From VHCN01 sp964589935 (lineage in GTDB: Bacteria > Verrucomicrobiota > Verrucomicrobiia > Limisphaerales > VHCN01): DNA of 64,000 nucleotides. This document shows positions 51,613 to 61,581 of this stretch, in pieces. The position numbers and the translations under genes are program-made. Position 1 is the stretch's first letter. Every line of letters starts with the position of its first letter. The notes under the pieces were generated by a model, which saw only the letters and a list, made by a program, of their open reading frames with translations, had not been told where the DNA came from and ran no database searches. The stretch lies in assembly GCA_964589935.1 (NCBI GenBank), contig CAZPVD010000004.1, forward strand, positions 124,001 to 188,000, written 5' to 3'.

Positions 51613-52416
51613 ATGAAACGCCGTGACTTCTTGAAATCGTCCGCTGCCGCGGCCAGTGTCGCCGCCATGAAATCCGCTGCGACTGGGAACTCCGCCGAGC
51701 CGCCGAAACGCGCGAGGGAGTTTTACGAGCTTCGCCTCTATCATCTCCGCCGCGGGCCGATGCAGAAGCGCTTCGATGATTTCTACCGCGACGCCTCCAT
51801 CCCGGCGATGAACCGCGCGGGCCTCGGCCCCATCGGCGTGTTCAGCGTCGCCTACGGTCCCGACTGCCCGACGATGGTTGTGCTCATCCCGCACAAGTCC
51901 GCCGAGTCGTTCGCCACCGCGCTCGACCGCGTGCTCGCCGATGCCGACTACCAGCGCCTCGGCGCGGACTTCATCGGCACACCGGCGACCGAACCGGCCT
52001 ACATTCGCGTCGAGAGTTCGCTGATGGTTGCGTTCGACGGGATTCCCAAACTGGAAGTGCCGAAGCAGACGGCGGAGAAGAAGCCGCGGCTTTTTGAACT
52101 CCGCACCTACGAATCCCACAGCAAGCGCGCGAACAAGAAGAAGATCGAGATGTTCAACACCGGCGAGATCGGCATCTTCCGGCGCACGGGGCTGACGCCG
52201 GTGTTTTTCGGCGAAACGATCATCGGCACGAAGCTGCCGAATCTCACCTACATGCTCGTGTTCGCCGATATGGCCGAGCGCGAGAAAAACTGGGACACGT
52301 TCCGCGCTGATCCTGAGTGGAAGAAACTCAGTTCTACGCCCGGCTTCACCGACCCGGAGATCGTCACGAACATCAGCAACGTCTTTCTTCGCCCAACGCC
52401 CTACTCGCAAATTTGA
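51613..52416 (+). CDS. Tat-exported NIPSNAP-family protein
   Basis: A 267-aa protein from ATG 51613. The first residues MKRRDFLKSSAAAASVAA form a twin-arginine signal. Two NIPSNAP modules follow: FYELRLYHLRRGPMQKRF at about 37-140 and LFELRTYESHSKRANKKKIE at about 155-265. The dimeric alpha-beta barrel fold is expected. Function in bacteria is unknown; I recall such proteins as common in Planctomycetes and Verrucomicrobia. Its start is 99 bases from the divergent SDR start. Confidence 0.85.
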   Translation: MKRRDFLKSSAAAASVAAMKSAATGNSAEPPKRAREFYELRLYHLRRGPMQKRFDDFYRDASIPAMNRAGLGPIGVFSVAYGPDCPTMVVLIPHKSAESFATALDRVLADADYQRLGADFIGTPATEPAYIRVESSLMVAFDGIPKLEVPKQTAEKKPRLFELRTYESHSKRANKKKIEMFNTGEIGIFRRTGLTPVFFGETIIGTKLPNLTYMLVFADMAEREKNWDTFRADPEWKKLSSTPGFTDPEIVTNISNVFLRPTPYSQI

Positions 52417-52432
52417 TGCGGCCTCGGTTGGG

Positions 52433-52912
52433 TCAATCGTAAGTGATGGCCACGATTTCCAGTTCCTTTTCGCCGGCCGGAAACTTGAACCGCACTCGTT
52501 CGCCGCGCCGCGCATTCAGCAACGCCCTCGCAATCGGCGAAAGCCAGCTCACCCAGTCGCGGTCAATGTCCGCTTCGTCCACGCCCACGATGCGGTAGCA
52601 CATTTCCTCGCCGGCGTTGTCGCGCACGGTGACCGTCGCGCCGAACCGAACCCGATCATCCGCCGGTGCGGGTGGAGGCGTCACGACTGCCGTCCGCAAA
52701 CTTTGTTCCAGATGAAGAATCCGTTCCTCCACGGCGCGGAGCTGTTGTTGCGCGTCGTCATTTTCGGACGATGCAGCGAGCTTGGGACGTTCCACTTCGA
52801 CGAGACGTTGCAATTCATCGCGCAATTTTTGCTCGCCGGCCGGTGTGAGATGGTTTTTCGCTCCCGGCGGCAACGGCGACGAAGCGCGGCGAAGCGCTGG
52901 TCGCTCCGGCAT
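52433..52912 (-). CDS. GreA/GreB-family elongation-factor-like protein
   Basis: A 159-aa protein from ATG 52912. Residues 15-80 make a helical hairpin (LRDELQRLVEVERPKLAASS and RAVEERILHLEQSL). Residues 85-158 make the C-terminal Gre domain (GATVTVRDNAGEEMCYRIVG, then SPIARALLNARRGERV). The tip of the hairpin has SENDD, suitable acid residues for binding metal in the RNA-polymerase channel. It may rescue backtracked polymerase. The longer frame upstream overlaps the MFS gene and is rejected. Confidence 0.85.
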   Translation of the reverse strand: MPERPALRRASSPLPPGAKNHLTPAGEQKLRDELQRLVEVERPKLAASSENDDAQQQLRAVEERILHLEQSLRTAVVTPPPAPADDRVRFGATVTVRDNAGEEMCYRIVGVDEADIDRDWVSWLSPIARALLNARRGERVRFKFPAGEKELEIVAITYD

Positions 52913-53015
52913 GTCGTCGTCCTCACGCGTGAAGGCCTTGCTCACGCCCGACTCGTAGCGGAAATCGCAAGGGCAAGGAAGGCCAATTCGCGAGGCTTGA
53001 ATTTTCCCACGGCGC

Positions 53016-54230
53016 GTGTGTGCTGTGCGCGTGCTGACGACGATCCGCAAGGCCGAATACGCCGAGTTGGTGGCGCTGTTCTTCATCCAGGGCGCCGCGA
53101 TGGGCATGTGGTTCGTGCCGTTGAGCACCGTGCTCGATGCGAACGGCCTGCATGACATCAAACCGTTTGCCTTTGCCTCGTCGGCGATTGCGGCGTTCGT
53201 CTCGCCGCTCATCTTCGGCGCGATGGCCGACAGGCACGCTTCTCCTGTGAAGGTGCTGCGGGGACTGTCGTTCGCCACTGCATGTGCGATGACGCTGGCC
53301 GCGACCGCCATCAAGCTCGGCTGGAATCCGTGGCTTGTGCTGGCGCTGATTCAACTGCACGCGCTGTGCTCGGCCCCGACGTTCAGCATTTCCTCTACGA
53401 TTGTCTTCGCGCGTCTCGCCGATGCCAGAAAGGAGTTCGGCCCGATTCGCGCGATGGCCACGCTCGGCTGGATGTCCGGCTGCTGGCTCGTGAGCACGCT
53501 CGGCGCGGACACGACGGCGCTGGCCGGATACAGCGGCGCGGCGGTGTGGCTTGCGGTGACGACCTTCACGTATTTTCTTCCGGTTTTGGAAACGCCTAAA
53601 TCTGCCGAGCGCCTCACGTGGCGGGAGCGGTTTGGCCTCGACGCGCTGACGCTGCTGAAAAACCGCGACCATCGCGTGGTCTTCATCACCACGGCGCTGT
53701 TCAACATCCCGCTCGCGGCGTTCTATCCCTACACGCCGACCCACTTGCGTGCGCTTGGCTTCGAGCACACGAGCGCGTGGATGACGCTCGGCCAGATCAC
53801 CGAAGTCCTCGCCATGTTTGCGCTCGCGCGGCTGTTCACGAACTGGCGGCTCAAATGGATTTTCACCGCAGGGCTGGCCTTTGGCGTGGTGCGTTACGCG
53901 CTGTGCGCGCTCAACAGCAAGGCGTGGATCCTCGCCGGTATCACGCTGCATGGCTGCTCCTTCACGCTGGTCTTCATCACCGCCCAAATCTACCTCGACC
54001 AGCGCATTGACGCCGCGTGGCGCGCGCGGGCGCAGGCGTTGATGTCGCTGATGACGAGCGGCGTGGGCAATCTCATCGGCTATCTCGGCACGGGCTGGTG
54101 GTTCGCGACGACCGTGGGTTCGTCCGGCACGCACTGGCCGGTTTTTTGGAGTGGAATGGCCGCGGCGGTGGCGGTGGTGCTGGTCTATTTTTCCGCGGCA
54201 TATCGCGGGAAAGGCGGACAAGCCTCGTAA
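53016..54230 (+). CDS. MFS transporter, nucleoside/sugar:H+ symporter-like
   Basis: A 404-aa protein with about twelve membrane segments. The first opens YAELVALFFIQGAAMGMWFV, the pattern of MFS_1-like/NupG-type transporters. A GPIRAMATLGWMSG segment lies in the loop between segments 4 and 5, and a basic cytoplasmic loop near residue 195-220 divides the halves. The GTG at 53016 is taken as the start; a GTG at 53028 is equally possible. Substrate unproven. Confidence 0.8.
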   Translation: MCAVRVLTTIRKAEYAELVALFFIQGAAMGMWFVPLSTVLDANGLHDIKPFAFASSAIAAFVSPLIFGAMADRHASPVKVLRGLSFATACAMTLAATAIKLGWNPWLVLALIQLHALCSAPTFSISSTIVFARLADARKEFGPIRAMATLGWMSGCWLVSTLGADTTALAGYSGAAVWLAVTTFTYFLPVLETPKSAERLTWRERFGLDALTLLKNRDHRVVFITTALFNIPLAAFYPYTPTHLRALGFEHTSAWMTLGQITEVLAMFALARLFTNWRLKWIFTAGLAFGVVRYALCALNSKAWILAGITLHGCSFTLVFITAQIYLDQRIDAAWRARAQALMSLMTSGVGNLIGYLGTGWWFATTVGSSGTHWPVFWSGMAAAVAVVLVYFSAAYRGKGGQAS

Positions 54231-54283
54231 TCGCCCGGCGCTTTGCACTTTGCACTTCGCGGCGCGGACTTTAACTTCGCGGC

Positions 54284-55621
54284 ATGTTCGACAACCTGAC
54301 GGGCAAGCTGCAAAACGTCTTCCGCAACCTGCGCGGGCTGGGGAAGATTTCCGACGCGAACATCGCCGACTCGCTGCGCGAAGTGCGCCTTGCGCTGCTC
54401 GACGCCGACGTGAACTTCAAGGTCGCGCGCGACTTCATCGAGCGCGTCAAGGCCAAGTCCGTCGGTGTCGAGGTGTTGCAAAGCGTCCAGCCGGGACAGC
54501 AGGTCATCAAGATCATCCACGACGAACTGGTCGAGCTGCTCGGCTCGACGAACGCGAGCCTGAATCTCGGTGCAAACCCGACGTGCGTGATGCTTGTCGG
54601 CCTGCACGGCTCGGGCAAGACGACCTCCACCGGCAAACTGGCGCGGTTGCTCCAAAAACAGGGCCGCCAGCCGTTGCTTGTCGCGTGCGACGTGTATCGG
54701 CCCGCCGCGATGGACCAGCTCGAAACGCTTGGAAAACAGCTCGAATTGCCCGTCGTGGTGAAGCGCGGCGAAACCGACGTGCTCAAGATTGCGCGCGAGG
54801 CGCTGGACTTCGCGAAGGCGAATAATCGCAACGTGCTGCTGTTCGACACGGCGGGCCGTTTGCAAATTGATGAGCCGCTCGTGCAGGAACTTGTTCACCT
54901 GCGCGACCTCATTCAGCCGCGCGAAATTCTGCTCGTGCTCGACGCCGCCACGGGTCAGGAGGCGGTGAATGTCGCGACGCATTTCGACCAGGCGCTCACG
55001 CTCACCGGCGCGATCCTCACGAAGCTCGACGGCGATGCGCGCGGCGGCGCGGCGCTTTCGCTCAAGGCCGTCACCGGCCGGCCCATCAAGTTCATGGGCG
55101 TGGGCGAGAAGCTTGAGGACTTCGAGCCGTTTCACCCCGAGCGCATGGCCTCGCGCATCCTCGGCATGGGCGACGTGGTGAGCCTCGTCGAGCGCGCGGC
55201 GGAGGCGATTCAGGTGGAGGATGCGAAACGCATCGAGGAGAAGATGCGCAAGGGCGAGTTCACGCTGGAGGATTTTCTCGACCAGCTTCGCCAGATGAAA
55301 AAACTCGGCCCGCTTGAAGGCGTCGTGGGCCTGCTGCCCGGCGGTGGTGACATGCTCAAGGGTGCGGACATGAACAAGGCTGAGAAGGAATTCCGCCGCA
55401 TGGAAGGCATGATCTGCGCGATGACGCCGAAGGAACGCAAGCTGCCTCAAATCCTGAACGCAAAGCGGCGTCAGCGCATCGCGAAGGGGAGCGGCGTGAG
55501 CGTGACAGAACTAAACTCGATGCTCAACCGCTTCGGCCAAATGCAGCAGATGATGCGCAAGATGGGCAAATTCCAAAAGATGATGTCCAAGATGGGCGGG
55601 CGGATGCCGGGACGGATGTGA
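54284..55621 (+). CDS. ffh: Signal recognition particle protein Ffh
   Basis: A 445-aa SRP54-type GTPase. N domain residues 1-95 (FDNLTGKLQNVFRNLRG). G1 is GLHGSGKTTSTGKLA near 106-120. Further motifs are DTAGRLQID (G3) and TKLDGDARGGAAL (G4). The M domain from 325 is methionine-rich (MQQMMRKMGKFQKMMSKMGG) and binds 4.5S RNA and signal peptides. Length is as usual. A hairpin terminator follows. Confidence 0.95.
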   Translation: MFDNLTGKLQNVFRNLRGLGKISDANIADSLREVRLALLDADVNFKVARDFIERVKAKSVGVEVLQSVQPGQQVIKIIHDELVELLGSTNASLNLGANPTCVMLVGLHGSGKTTSTGKLARLLQKQGRQPLLVACDVYRPAAMDQLETLGKQLELPVVVKRGETDVLKIAREALDFAKANNRNVLLFDTAGRLQIDEPLVQELVHLRDLIQPREILLVLDAATGQEAVNVATHFDQALTLTGAILTKLDGDARGGAALSLKAVTGRPIKFMGVGEKLEDFEPFHPERMASRILGMGDVVSLVERAAEAIQVEDAKRIEEKMRKGEFTLEDFLDQLRQMKKLGPLEGVVGLLPGGGDMLKGADMNKAEKEFRRMEGMICAMTPKERKLPQILNAKRRQRIAKGSGVSVTELNSMLNRFGQMQQMMRKMGKFQKMMSKMGGRMPGRM

Positions 55622-55655
55622 CACAAGTTGCCAGTCAAGGACTCCAACCAGTCAT

Positions 55656-55690
55656 GCTGCGGGCAAACGGAGCGGCGCAGCTTTATTTTT
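55656..55690 (+). terminator. Terminator behind ffh
   Basis: GCTGCG (55656-55661) pairs with CGCAGC (55676-55681) over a loop of 14 bases, and TTTATTTTT follows. It overlaps the stop of the convergent TPR gene. Confidence 0.65.
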
Positions 55691-57388
55691 CCGCGTTGAG
55701 GGTTTTCTCCAGTTGGGGATTGGGTGGGATGCCGTTGGCGAGTGCCTTTTGATAATGCCATCGCGCAAGTTCTGGCGTGGGCGGCTGCGCGGTCGAGTAA
55801 AAGACCGCGAGGTTGTAATGCGCCTTGCCGTAGTTGGGTTGGAGTTGGATGGCCTTGCGGAAGGCCGTCTCTGCCGCGCCGCGCAAGGACTTCTCCGCGA
55901 GCACGAGGCCGAGGAAGTTCTGCGTCTCGGCGTTCTTTGGATCGAGTTGCGCCGCGCGGCTCAACGAGTCGAGCGAGTCATCGAGGCGGTTCTGGCGGAA
56001 GCGCAGCAGACCAAGAAGCGTGAGCGTGTAGGCGTCGTTGGGCGCGAGGGTGAGCGCGCGGCGGATGTTGGCTTCGGCTTCGTCAAACTTGTTCTGTTCG
56101 AGCTGCGTGGCGATCAGGTTGCCGAGAACCACGAGCTGTTTTTCATCGAAGATGAGCGCGAGTGAGAGCTTGCTTTCGGCCTCGGCAAAACGGCTCTCGC
56201 TGAAGTCGCGCGCGGCGTCGGCGACAATCGGCTTGGAGTTTGGGAGAACGGGTTGCGGGCCGGAAGGCTTGCTGCTGATTTTGGCGTCGAGGCGCGGCGT
56301 GGGTGACTGCGGCGGCTGGAAGAGGGCAAGTTCCTCGCTGGTGTAGGGAACGCGCTTGCTTTCGAGAGTCTCGACGCGGGCGCGCGCGGCGGCGAGCTGG
56401 GAGGCGAGGCGTTGGACCTCGGCGGAGTCGCCTACTCTATTTTTTTTTTGTCCTGCGCGGCCTTGAGGGCGTCGTTCAGCTTTTTCTGAAGCTCGTCGCG
56501 CTCCTTCTCAAGCTGTTTGATCTTCAGGGTGTCCTTGCTGCCGAATTCGGGATCCGTGAGCAGCGCCTCCATCTTTTTGTTGTCCTTGAGCAGCGCCTCG
56601 TTTTGAACCTGCGCGGCGCGGAGGTCGGCCTTGACCGTCGCGATCTGATTTTGCAAATCCTGCACCCTGGGCAGGCCGGAAGTCTGCTTGCTCAATTCGG
56701 AGACCTGCTTTTTGAGGTTCTCGTTCTCGGTCTTGAGCACGGGAACCTGGCGCTTCTCGTCCTCGATTTTTTTCTGAAGGTCATCGCGCTCCTTGGTGAC
56801 GGCGGTGAGTTTGAAACTCTGCTGGTCGAGCGCGATTTTCTGGACATCGAGGTCCTTCTGGATGGCGTTGACTTTGTCCTTGGCCTTGGACATTTCCTTG
56901 GGGTCCACGTCGGCAGGGCGCGCGGCGAGGGCCTCCTTGAGTTTCGCCTCGGCATTTCTCATCGCATCCTCGGCGCTTGCCTTGGCAGTGCGGAGGGCGA
57001 TGAGCTGTTGGTCTTTTTCATAAAGAGCCCTTTCGAGTCCGCTGATTTTGCCGAGGAGCGGGTCCGTCGTGCCGGGCGGCAGAACCAGCATGGGCATGGT
57101 CGTGCCGGGGAACTGCTGCAGGAGCGGCTTGATGCGGTCATCGAGATACTTGAGCCGGAAACTGACGACCTTGTCGTTCCACGCTGGAAAGGCGGACTGG
57201 ATTTTTTTCAGCGCGTCCTGGGCTTCGAGATATTTTTCGAGCGACTCCCGGCCCTTGCCGCTGTCGCGCAGCGCGTCAGCCTGCAGAATGAGGTTGAACA
57301 CCTTCACATACTGATCGTCCTGCGCCGCGGCCGGGAGAAGAAAGCCGAGCAAAAGCGACAATGCCGCCACCCGTGTGAGTCGTTTCAT
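55683..57388 (-). CDS. Coiled-coil/TPR exported protein, needs a -1 frameshift at an A10 run
   Basis: Two reading frames form one protein. Frame 1 (57,388 to 56,432) has a signal peptide (MKRLTRVAALSLLLGFLLPA), then 270 residues of coiled coil (AKDKVNAIQKDLDVQK, KKQVSELSKQTSG), and ends DKKKIE. At the A10 run (56,440-56,449, minus strand) a -1 shift moves into an open frame. That frame reads VGDSAEVQRLASQLAAARAR, VETLESKRVPYTSEELALF and so on without a stop. It runs into a TPR domain (LGNLIATQLEQNKFDEAEAN, LGLLRFRQNRLDDSLDSL) to the stop at 55,683. The second frame has no ATG, GTG or TTG start before 56,132, so it cannot easily be a gene of its own. Possibilities are transcriptional slippage, programmed frameshifting, a true mutation, or a sequencing error in the homopolymer. 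Confidence 0.8.
56440..56449 (-). other. A10 slippery run joining two frames
   Basis: Ten A in a row on the coding strand; codons GAC AAA AAA AAA ATA GAG TAG in the first frame. One extra A, or reading one A twice, gives an uninterrupted 560-residue protein. Confidence 0.75.
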
Positions 57389-57501
57389 GGCGCGAACCTT
57401 AGCCAAAGCGCGGCGGGTTTGGCAACGGGGTAAATGAAGGGGTCGGAAGCGGGCTTCGCCCTTGCCAACACACTTCCCGGCACGCACAGTTCGATGAACT
57501 C

Positions 57502-58854
57502 ATGCAGCCTCCCGAAATCCCGGCGTCCGAATGGGCCTTGGCGTTCGCCGAACTGGCCGTTTGCGCGGCGTTTCTGGGCGCGTTTGTGTTTGCAATCCTG
57601 CGCACGGCGCACTTGAAAGGCGAGCGCGGCAACCGGCTGCGGCTGCTTGCGGGATTTCTCCTCCTCGCGCCGATGTTCCAGCCCAACGGCGAGACGTGGC
57701 TCGTGCCGTTCGTGAAAGGCGTGTATGCCACCGGCCTGCTCGCCTTGGTGTGGATTTACCGGACAGCGGAAGACCGCGGACGGCTGATCGCCAAGTGGGC
57801 CATTTCGCTCGCGTTGATCGTTCCCGCCGGATTTGCCGCGCCGGCGATGGGGCCTTATGCGCCGTTTCTCGCCGTCGTGGTGGGGTTTGGCGTGTCGGTC
57901 ATCTGGGCGCCCAACCTTGCGGCATTGGTGTCGCGACCACTGACGAACGTGTTCGACGGCGGCGACGAGCCGGACAACCGCCCGCTCTACTCGTCGGCGC
58001 AGGCGCAGCGGTTCCAAGGCCACTTCGACAAGGCCATGGAACTGGCGCGCGAGCAACTGGTGCATTTCCCGGGCGACTTCGACGGGCAGATGCTGATTGC
58101 GGCCGTGCAGGCGGAGAACTTGAACGACCTCGCCGCCGCCACGGCTACCATCGAGGAAACTCTCTCGCAATCCGGCCGCGAGCCGCACCAGATCAGTTAC
58201 GCGCTCAACACTCTCGCCGACTGGCAGCTCAAGGCCGGTGATTCCGCTACGGCGCAGGCGACGCTCGAACGGCTCGTCGCGATGTTCCCCGACACGGAAC
58301 TTGCACAGCAGACCGTTCAGCGCCTGTCTCGCCTCGCCACGACCGCGCCCCGCGAAAAGCGCGCCGCCGTCGTGATGCCTGAATTCGAGCGCGACCTCGG
58401 CCTGCGCGGCATGAAAAATGCCGTGAAGCCGCCGGAGGAGGAAACACTCGAGCAGCAGGCCGCGCGTTACGTCGCGCGTCTTGAAAAGTATCCGACCGAC
58501 TGGGAGGCGCGGGAACAGCTCGCGCTGCTCTACGCTGAACATTACAAACGGCTCGACCTCGCCGTGGAACAGCTCGAACAACTCATCGCCGCGCCGAACC
58601 AGCCGCAAAAACAAGTCGTCCACTGGCTCACGCGCATTGGCAATCTCCAGTGGAACGTCGCACATGATGGACCTGCGTCGCGCGCCGCGTATCAACGCAT
58701 CATTGACCTTTTTCCAAACTCGGCGTCGGCCACACGTGCGCAGGAGGCCATCACGGCGCTCAACGACGCGAAATCACCCGCCCTCGTGGAAAAGGCAACG
58801 GCCGACGAGTTCATTGACTTTGCAGCGCGCGCGGGTTTGAAGCGCAAGCCGTAG
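57502..58854 (+). CDS. Membrane-anchored TPR protein of the exopolysaccharide cluster
   Basis: A 450-aa protein. Four to five hydrophobic segments lie in residues 10-145 (LAVCAAFLGAFVFAILRTAH and LIVPAGFAAPAMGPYAPFL). The rest is a TPR array (QRFQGHFDKAMELAREQLV, LADWQLKAGDSATAQATL, LALLYAEHYKRLDLAVEQL). It begins 113 bases from the divergent coiled-coil/TPR gene and precedes the O-antigen-ligase-like gene by 59 bases. Such proteins often organise polysaccharide assembly machinery; that role is inferred from position. Confidence 0.72.
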   Translation: MQPPEIPASEWALAFAELAVCAAFLGAFVFAILRTAHLKGERGNRLRLLAGFLLLAPMFQPNGETWLVPFVKGVYATGLLALVWIYRTAEDRGRLIAKWAISLALIVPAGFAAPAMGPYAPFLAVVVGFGVSVIWAPNLAALVSRPLTNVFDGGDEPDNRPLYSSAQAQRFQGHFDKAMELAREQLVHFPGDFDGQMLIAAVQAENLNDLAAATATIEETLSQSGREPHQISYALNTLADWQLKAGDSATAQATLERLVAMFPDTELAQQTVQRLSRLATTAPREKRAAVVMPEFERDLGLRGMKNAVKPPEEETLEQQAARYVARLEKYPTDWEAREQLALLYAEHYKRLDLAVEQLEQLIAAPNQPQKQVVHWLTRIGNLQWNVAHDGPASRAAYQRIIDLFPNSASATRAQEAITALNDAKSPALVEKATADEFIDFAARAGLKRKP

Positions 58855-58913
58855 CCGCGCGGACGTTTTTCCCTTTCACCAAGGGCTCAGTCACGCTAAT
58901 TTAACCGAGTCGA

Positions 58914-60389
58914 ATGGACTTCATCTCGGCAGCATTATTGCTGTTTATCTTCTACGTCCGCCCACAGGAGTGGCTGCCGATGTTCGCCTCGCTGCGTCCG
59001 CTGCTCTTGGCGCAGGCGTTCGCGCTCGTGGCACTCATGATCCGGCCGGGCCGCATCACCGTGCGCGATTTCTTCCGCACGCCGCACGACTGGATGATGC
59101 TCATTTACTTCGTGTGGATCGTGTGGAACGCGCCGTCGCGCTCGGATGCATTCAAGGATGTCACGCCGCTGTTCCTGATCTACGTGTTCATCGTGCAGGC
59201 GCTGTCCTCGACGGACCGCATCATCCGGATTCTCTACGTGTGGGGCGGGCTGATTTATTTCATCTCGTTGATGGCGGTGTTGAGCGAATACGGCTTCGAC
59301 CCGGCTGGCTCCTACGACATGACTCACGGCTGGGCCAAGGGCCGCCTCGTGTTCAACACCTCGATGTTCGACAACCCGAACGCGCTCGGCCACAGCGTCG
59401 CGCCGGTCATCCCGCTCATCTACTTCCTGCTGTTCTGGCGCCGGCCCATCTTTGTGAAGGAAGTCTCCGGCCCGATGATTGCGCTGCCGGTCTATTGCGT
59501 GCTGCTGACGGAGTCGAAGGGTGCGTTCATCTCCAGCTTCGTCGCCATCGTGGCCGCGCTCACCTTCGGCCGGCCGAAACTGGTGCAGGCCATCATTCTC
59601 ACCCTCGCAGTCACCGTCGGCTGGGGCGCGATGTATAGCCTGCCGCGCTTCACCGACATCAAGATCGGTCAAAGCCGCCAGGACGAGGCGCTGCTTGGCC
59701 GTCTCAACGCGCTGGAGTATGGCCTCAGAACCATGCGCAACAACACGACCGGCGTCGGTTACAAGCAGTGGTTCCCATCCTACCAGCATGAAGTCGGCGA
59801 CAAGGCCATCGCGTCCCACAACGCCTACAACCAGATCGGCACCGAGCTGGGCTGGACGGGCCTGATGTTCTTTGTTGGCATCCTCTACACCGCGCTGCGC
59901 ACGCTCGTCACGGCCAACACGAGCAACATTGACGAGGAGCGGGTCAGACGAACGCTCTTTGTATTCACAGTGTCGTTTGCCGTGTCGGCGTGGGTGATTG
60001 ACTTCGCGTATCGTCCGACGTTCTTCATGATCATCGCCACGGTCGCCGCGTTTCACCGGTGCCTTCTCAACCGCAACCCGGTCGAGGAAGTGCGCGACCC
60101 TCTCGCCGAGTTCCGCGCCGAACGGCCGGTGGCCGCGACCGCGACAGCTGGAGCATCGGGGCGGCTTCTTCAGCCGACGCCCGGCGCTGCGATGACTTCG
60201 CCGCGAGCGATGGGGCAAATGTTGCAGCCGAACCGCCCGTTTGCCACGCCGGGCAAGGCGCCTGCGGCGGCGCCAAAGCTCGTGTTGCCAATGCCGTGGA
60301 CGCGCCTCGGCATCGTGGACGCGGTCATCGTCTGGATCGCTACGACACAGGTCGAGCGCCTCTGGGAATACGTCATCAAGAACTTCTGA
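58914..60389 (+). CDS. O-antigen ligase/polymerase-like membrane protein
   Basis: A 491-aa protein with ten or more membrane segments. Motifs of the WaaL/Wzy O-antigen ligase family are present: DNPNALGHSVAPVIPL, SKGAFISSF near residue 200, a large loop with GYKQWFP, and SHNAYNQIGTELGWTG with the conserved histidine. It would polymerise or ligate surface polysaccharide in the inner membrane. A 90-residue proline/alanine-rich tail from about 390 is extra and ends in a further hydrophobic segment (GIVDAVIVWIATTQVERL). Same operon as the following glycosyltransferase. Confidence 0.82.
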   Translation: MDFISAALLLFIFYVRPQEWLPMFASLRPLLLAQAFALVALMIRPGRITVRDFFRTPHDWMMLIYFVWIVWNAPSRSDAFKDVTPLFLIYVFIVQALSSTDRIIRILYVWGGLIYFISLMAVLSEYGFDPAGSYDMTHGWAKGRLVFNTSMFDNPNALGHSVAPVIPLIYFLLFWRRPIFVKEVSGPMIALPVYCVLLTESKGAFISSFVAIVAALTFGRPKLVQAIILTLAVTVGWGAMYSLPRFTDIKIGQSRQDEALLGRLNALEYGLRTMRNNTTGVGYKQWFPSYQHEVGDKAIASHNAYNQIGTELGWTGLMFFVGILYTALRTLVTANTSNIDEERVRRTLFVFTVSFAVSAWVIDFAYRPTFFMIIATVAAFHRCLLNRNPVEEVRDPLAEFRAERPVAATATAGASGRLLQPTPGAAMTSPRAMGQMLQPNRPFATPGKAPAAAPKLVLPMPWTRLGIVDAVIVWIATTQVERLWEYVIKNF

Positions 60390-60430
60390 GCCTGCCGCGC
60401 CATGCCATCCAACGCCCGCCCCGACGTGTG

Positions 60431-61573
60431 ATGACCGGCCGCGATTTGCCTCTGACACTTTTCTGGGTGAGCCTTCTCCTGCTCGCTTACACGTATCCGG
60501 GTTATCCGCTGCTCATGGTCGTGCTCGCAAAGCTGCGCGGCCGCAAGCCGTCAAAAGCCCCGTTCGCGCCGCCGCCGCTCGTCTCCGTCGTGCTCGTCGC
60601 GTTCAACGAGGAACAACGCATCACGCCCCGCTTGAAAAACCTCCTCGCCTCCGTCTGGCCCGCTGAAAAACTTGAAATCATCGTCGTCTCCGACGGCTCG
60701 ACAGACACAACCGTGACTCGCGTGAAGGAACTCGGCGACGCCCGAGTGCGCGTGCTCGACCGGCGTGACCGCGCAGGCAAGGCCGCGTGCGTCAATGTTG
60801 GCGTCGCCGAGGCGCGCGGAGAAATCGTCGTGTTCTGCGACGCGCGCCAGAGTTTCGCGCCGGAGACGATTCGCGAGCTTGTCAGCAACTTCGCTGACAC
60901 GGAGGTCGGAGCCGCGAGTGGCGAGTTGTTCATTGACCCGTCGGCCAGCAGCGTGGGCGGCGGCGTGGACGCGTATTGGAAGCTGGAGAAGTTCATCCGC
61001 GCCGCCGAATCGCGCTGGCACTCGTGCATCGGCTGCACCGGTGCAGTGTATGCCGTGCGTCGCGCGCTGTTCGAGCCGGTTCCCGACGACACGCTGCTCG
61101 ACGACGTGGTGGTGCCGATTGGGATCACCGCGCGCGGATACCGCGTGCTTTACGACACCAGCGCGCCCGCGTTCGACCCGCAGCCGCTCGATCCATCGCG
61201 TGAACGCGCGCGCAAGCAGCGCACGCTCGCGGGGAATTTCCAGATGCTGTTCCGCCATCCGGGCTGGTTGTTGCCGTGGACGCACGGGCGCTGGTGGCAG
61301 CTCATTTCGCACAAGTATCTGCGCATCGCCGCGCCGGTGTTCATGGCGGTGCTGCTCTGCGCAAACTTTTTCCTGCGCGACGCGGGACCGTTCTACGCCG
61401 CGTGTCTCTTGGCCCAGTGCATTTTCTACGGCCTGGCGGCGCTGGGCATGATGTTTCCGCGCGTGCGAACGCCGGTGCTGTCGTTGCCGGCGGGCTTCGT
61501 GTTTTTGCACTTCATGGTGGTGGGCGGTTTCTGGAACTATCTGCGCGGCACTTACCGCCGCGGGGCGTGGTAG
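60431..61573 (+). CDS. Family 2 glycosyltransferase
   Basis: A 380-aa membrane-bound transferase from ATG 60431. It has a N-terminal hydrophobic helix, then a GT-A fold: SVVLVAFNEEQRI, VVSDGSTDTTV, an acidic FCDARQS pair, GCTGAVYAVRR, LLDDVVVP and RARKQRTLAGN, in the usual order (processive type Q/RxxRW-like at the end). Two or more C-terminal membrane segments follow (FMAVLLCANFFLRDAGPFYA). It probably adds sugars to a lipid carrier. Gap to the next gene is eight bases. Confidence 0.88.
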   Translation: MTGRDLPLTLFWVSLLLLAYTYPGYPLLMVVLAKLRGRKPSKAPFAPPPLVSVVLVAFNEEQRITPRLKNLLASVWPAEKLEIIVVSDGSTDTTVTRVKELGDARVRVLDRRDRAGKAACVNVGVAEARGEIVVFCDARQSFAPETIRELVSNFADTEVGAASGELFIDPSASSVGGGVDAYWKLEKFIRAAESRWHSCIGCTGAVYAVRRALFEPVPDDTLLDDVVVPIGITARGYRVLYDTSAPAFDPQPLDPSRERARKQRTLAGNFQMLFRHPGWLLPWTHGRWWQLISHKYLRIAAPVFMAVLLCANFFLRDAGPFYAACLLAQCIFYGLAALGMMFPRVRTPVLSLPAGFVFLHFMVVGGFWNYLRGTYRRGAW

Positions 61574-61581
61574 GCGCGACG

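Noticed and set aside
51514..52515. N-terminal extension of the SDR gene (full frame of 597 codons)
   Set aside because: The extension is a shadow of the NIPSNAP gene; the SDR fold begins directly after the GTG at 51,513.
52923..54248. 441-codon minus frame opposite the MFS transporter
   Set aside because: Arginine/histidine-rich composition typical of a reverse-strand shadow; the plus strand codes for a clear membrane protein.
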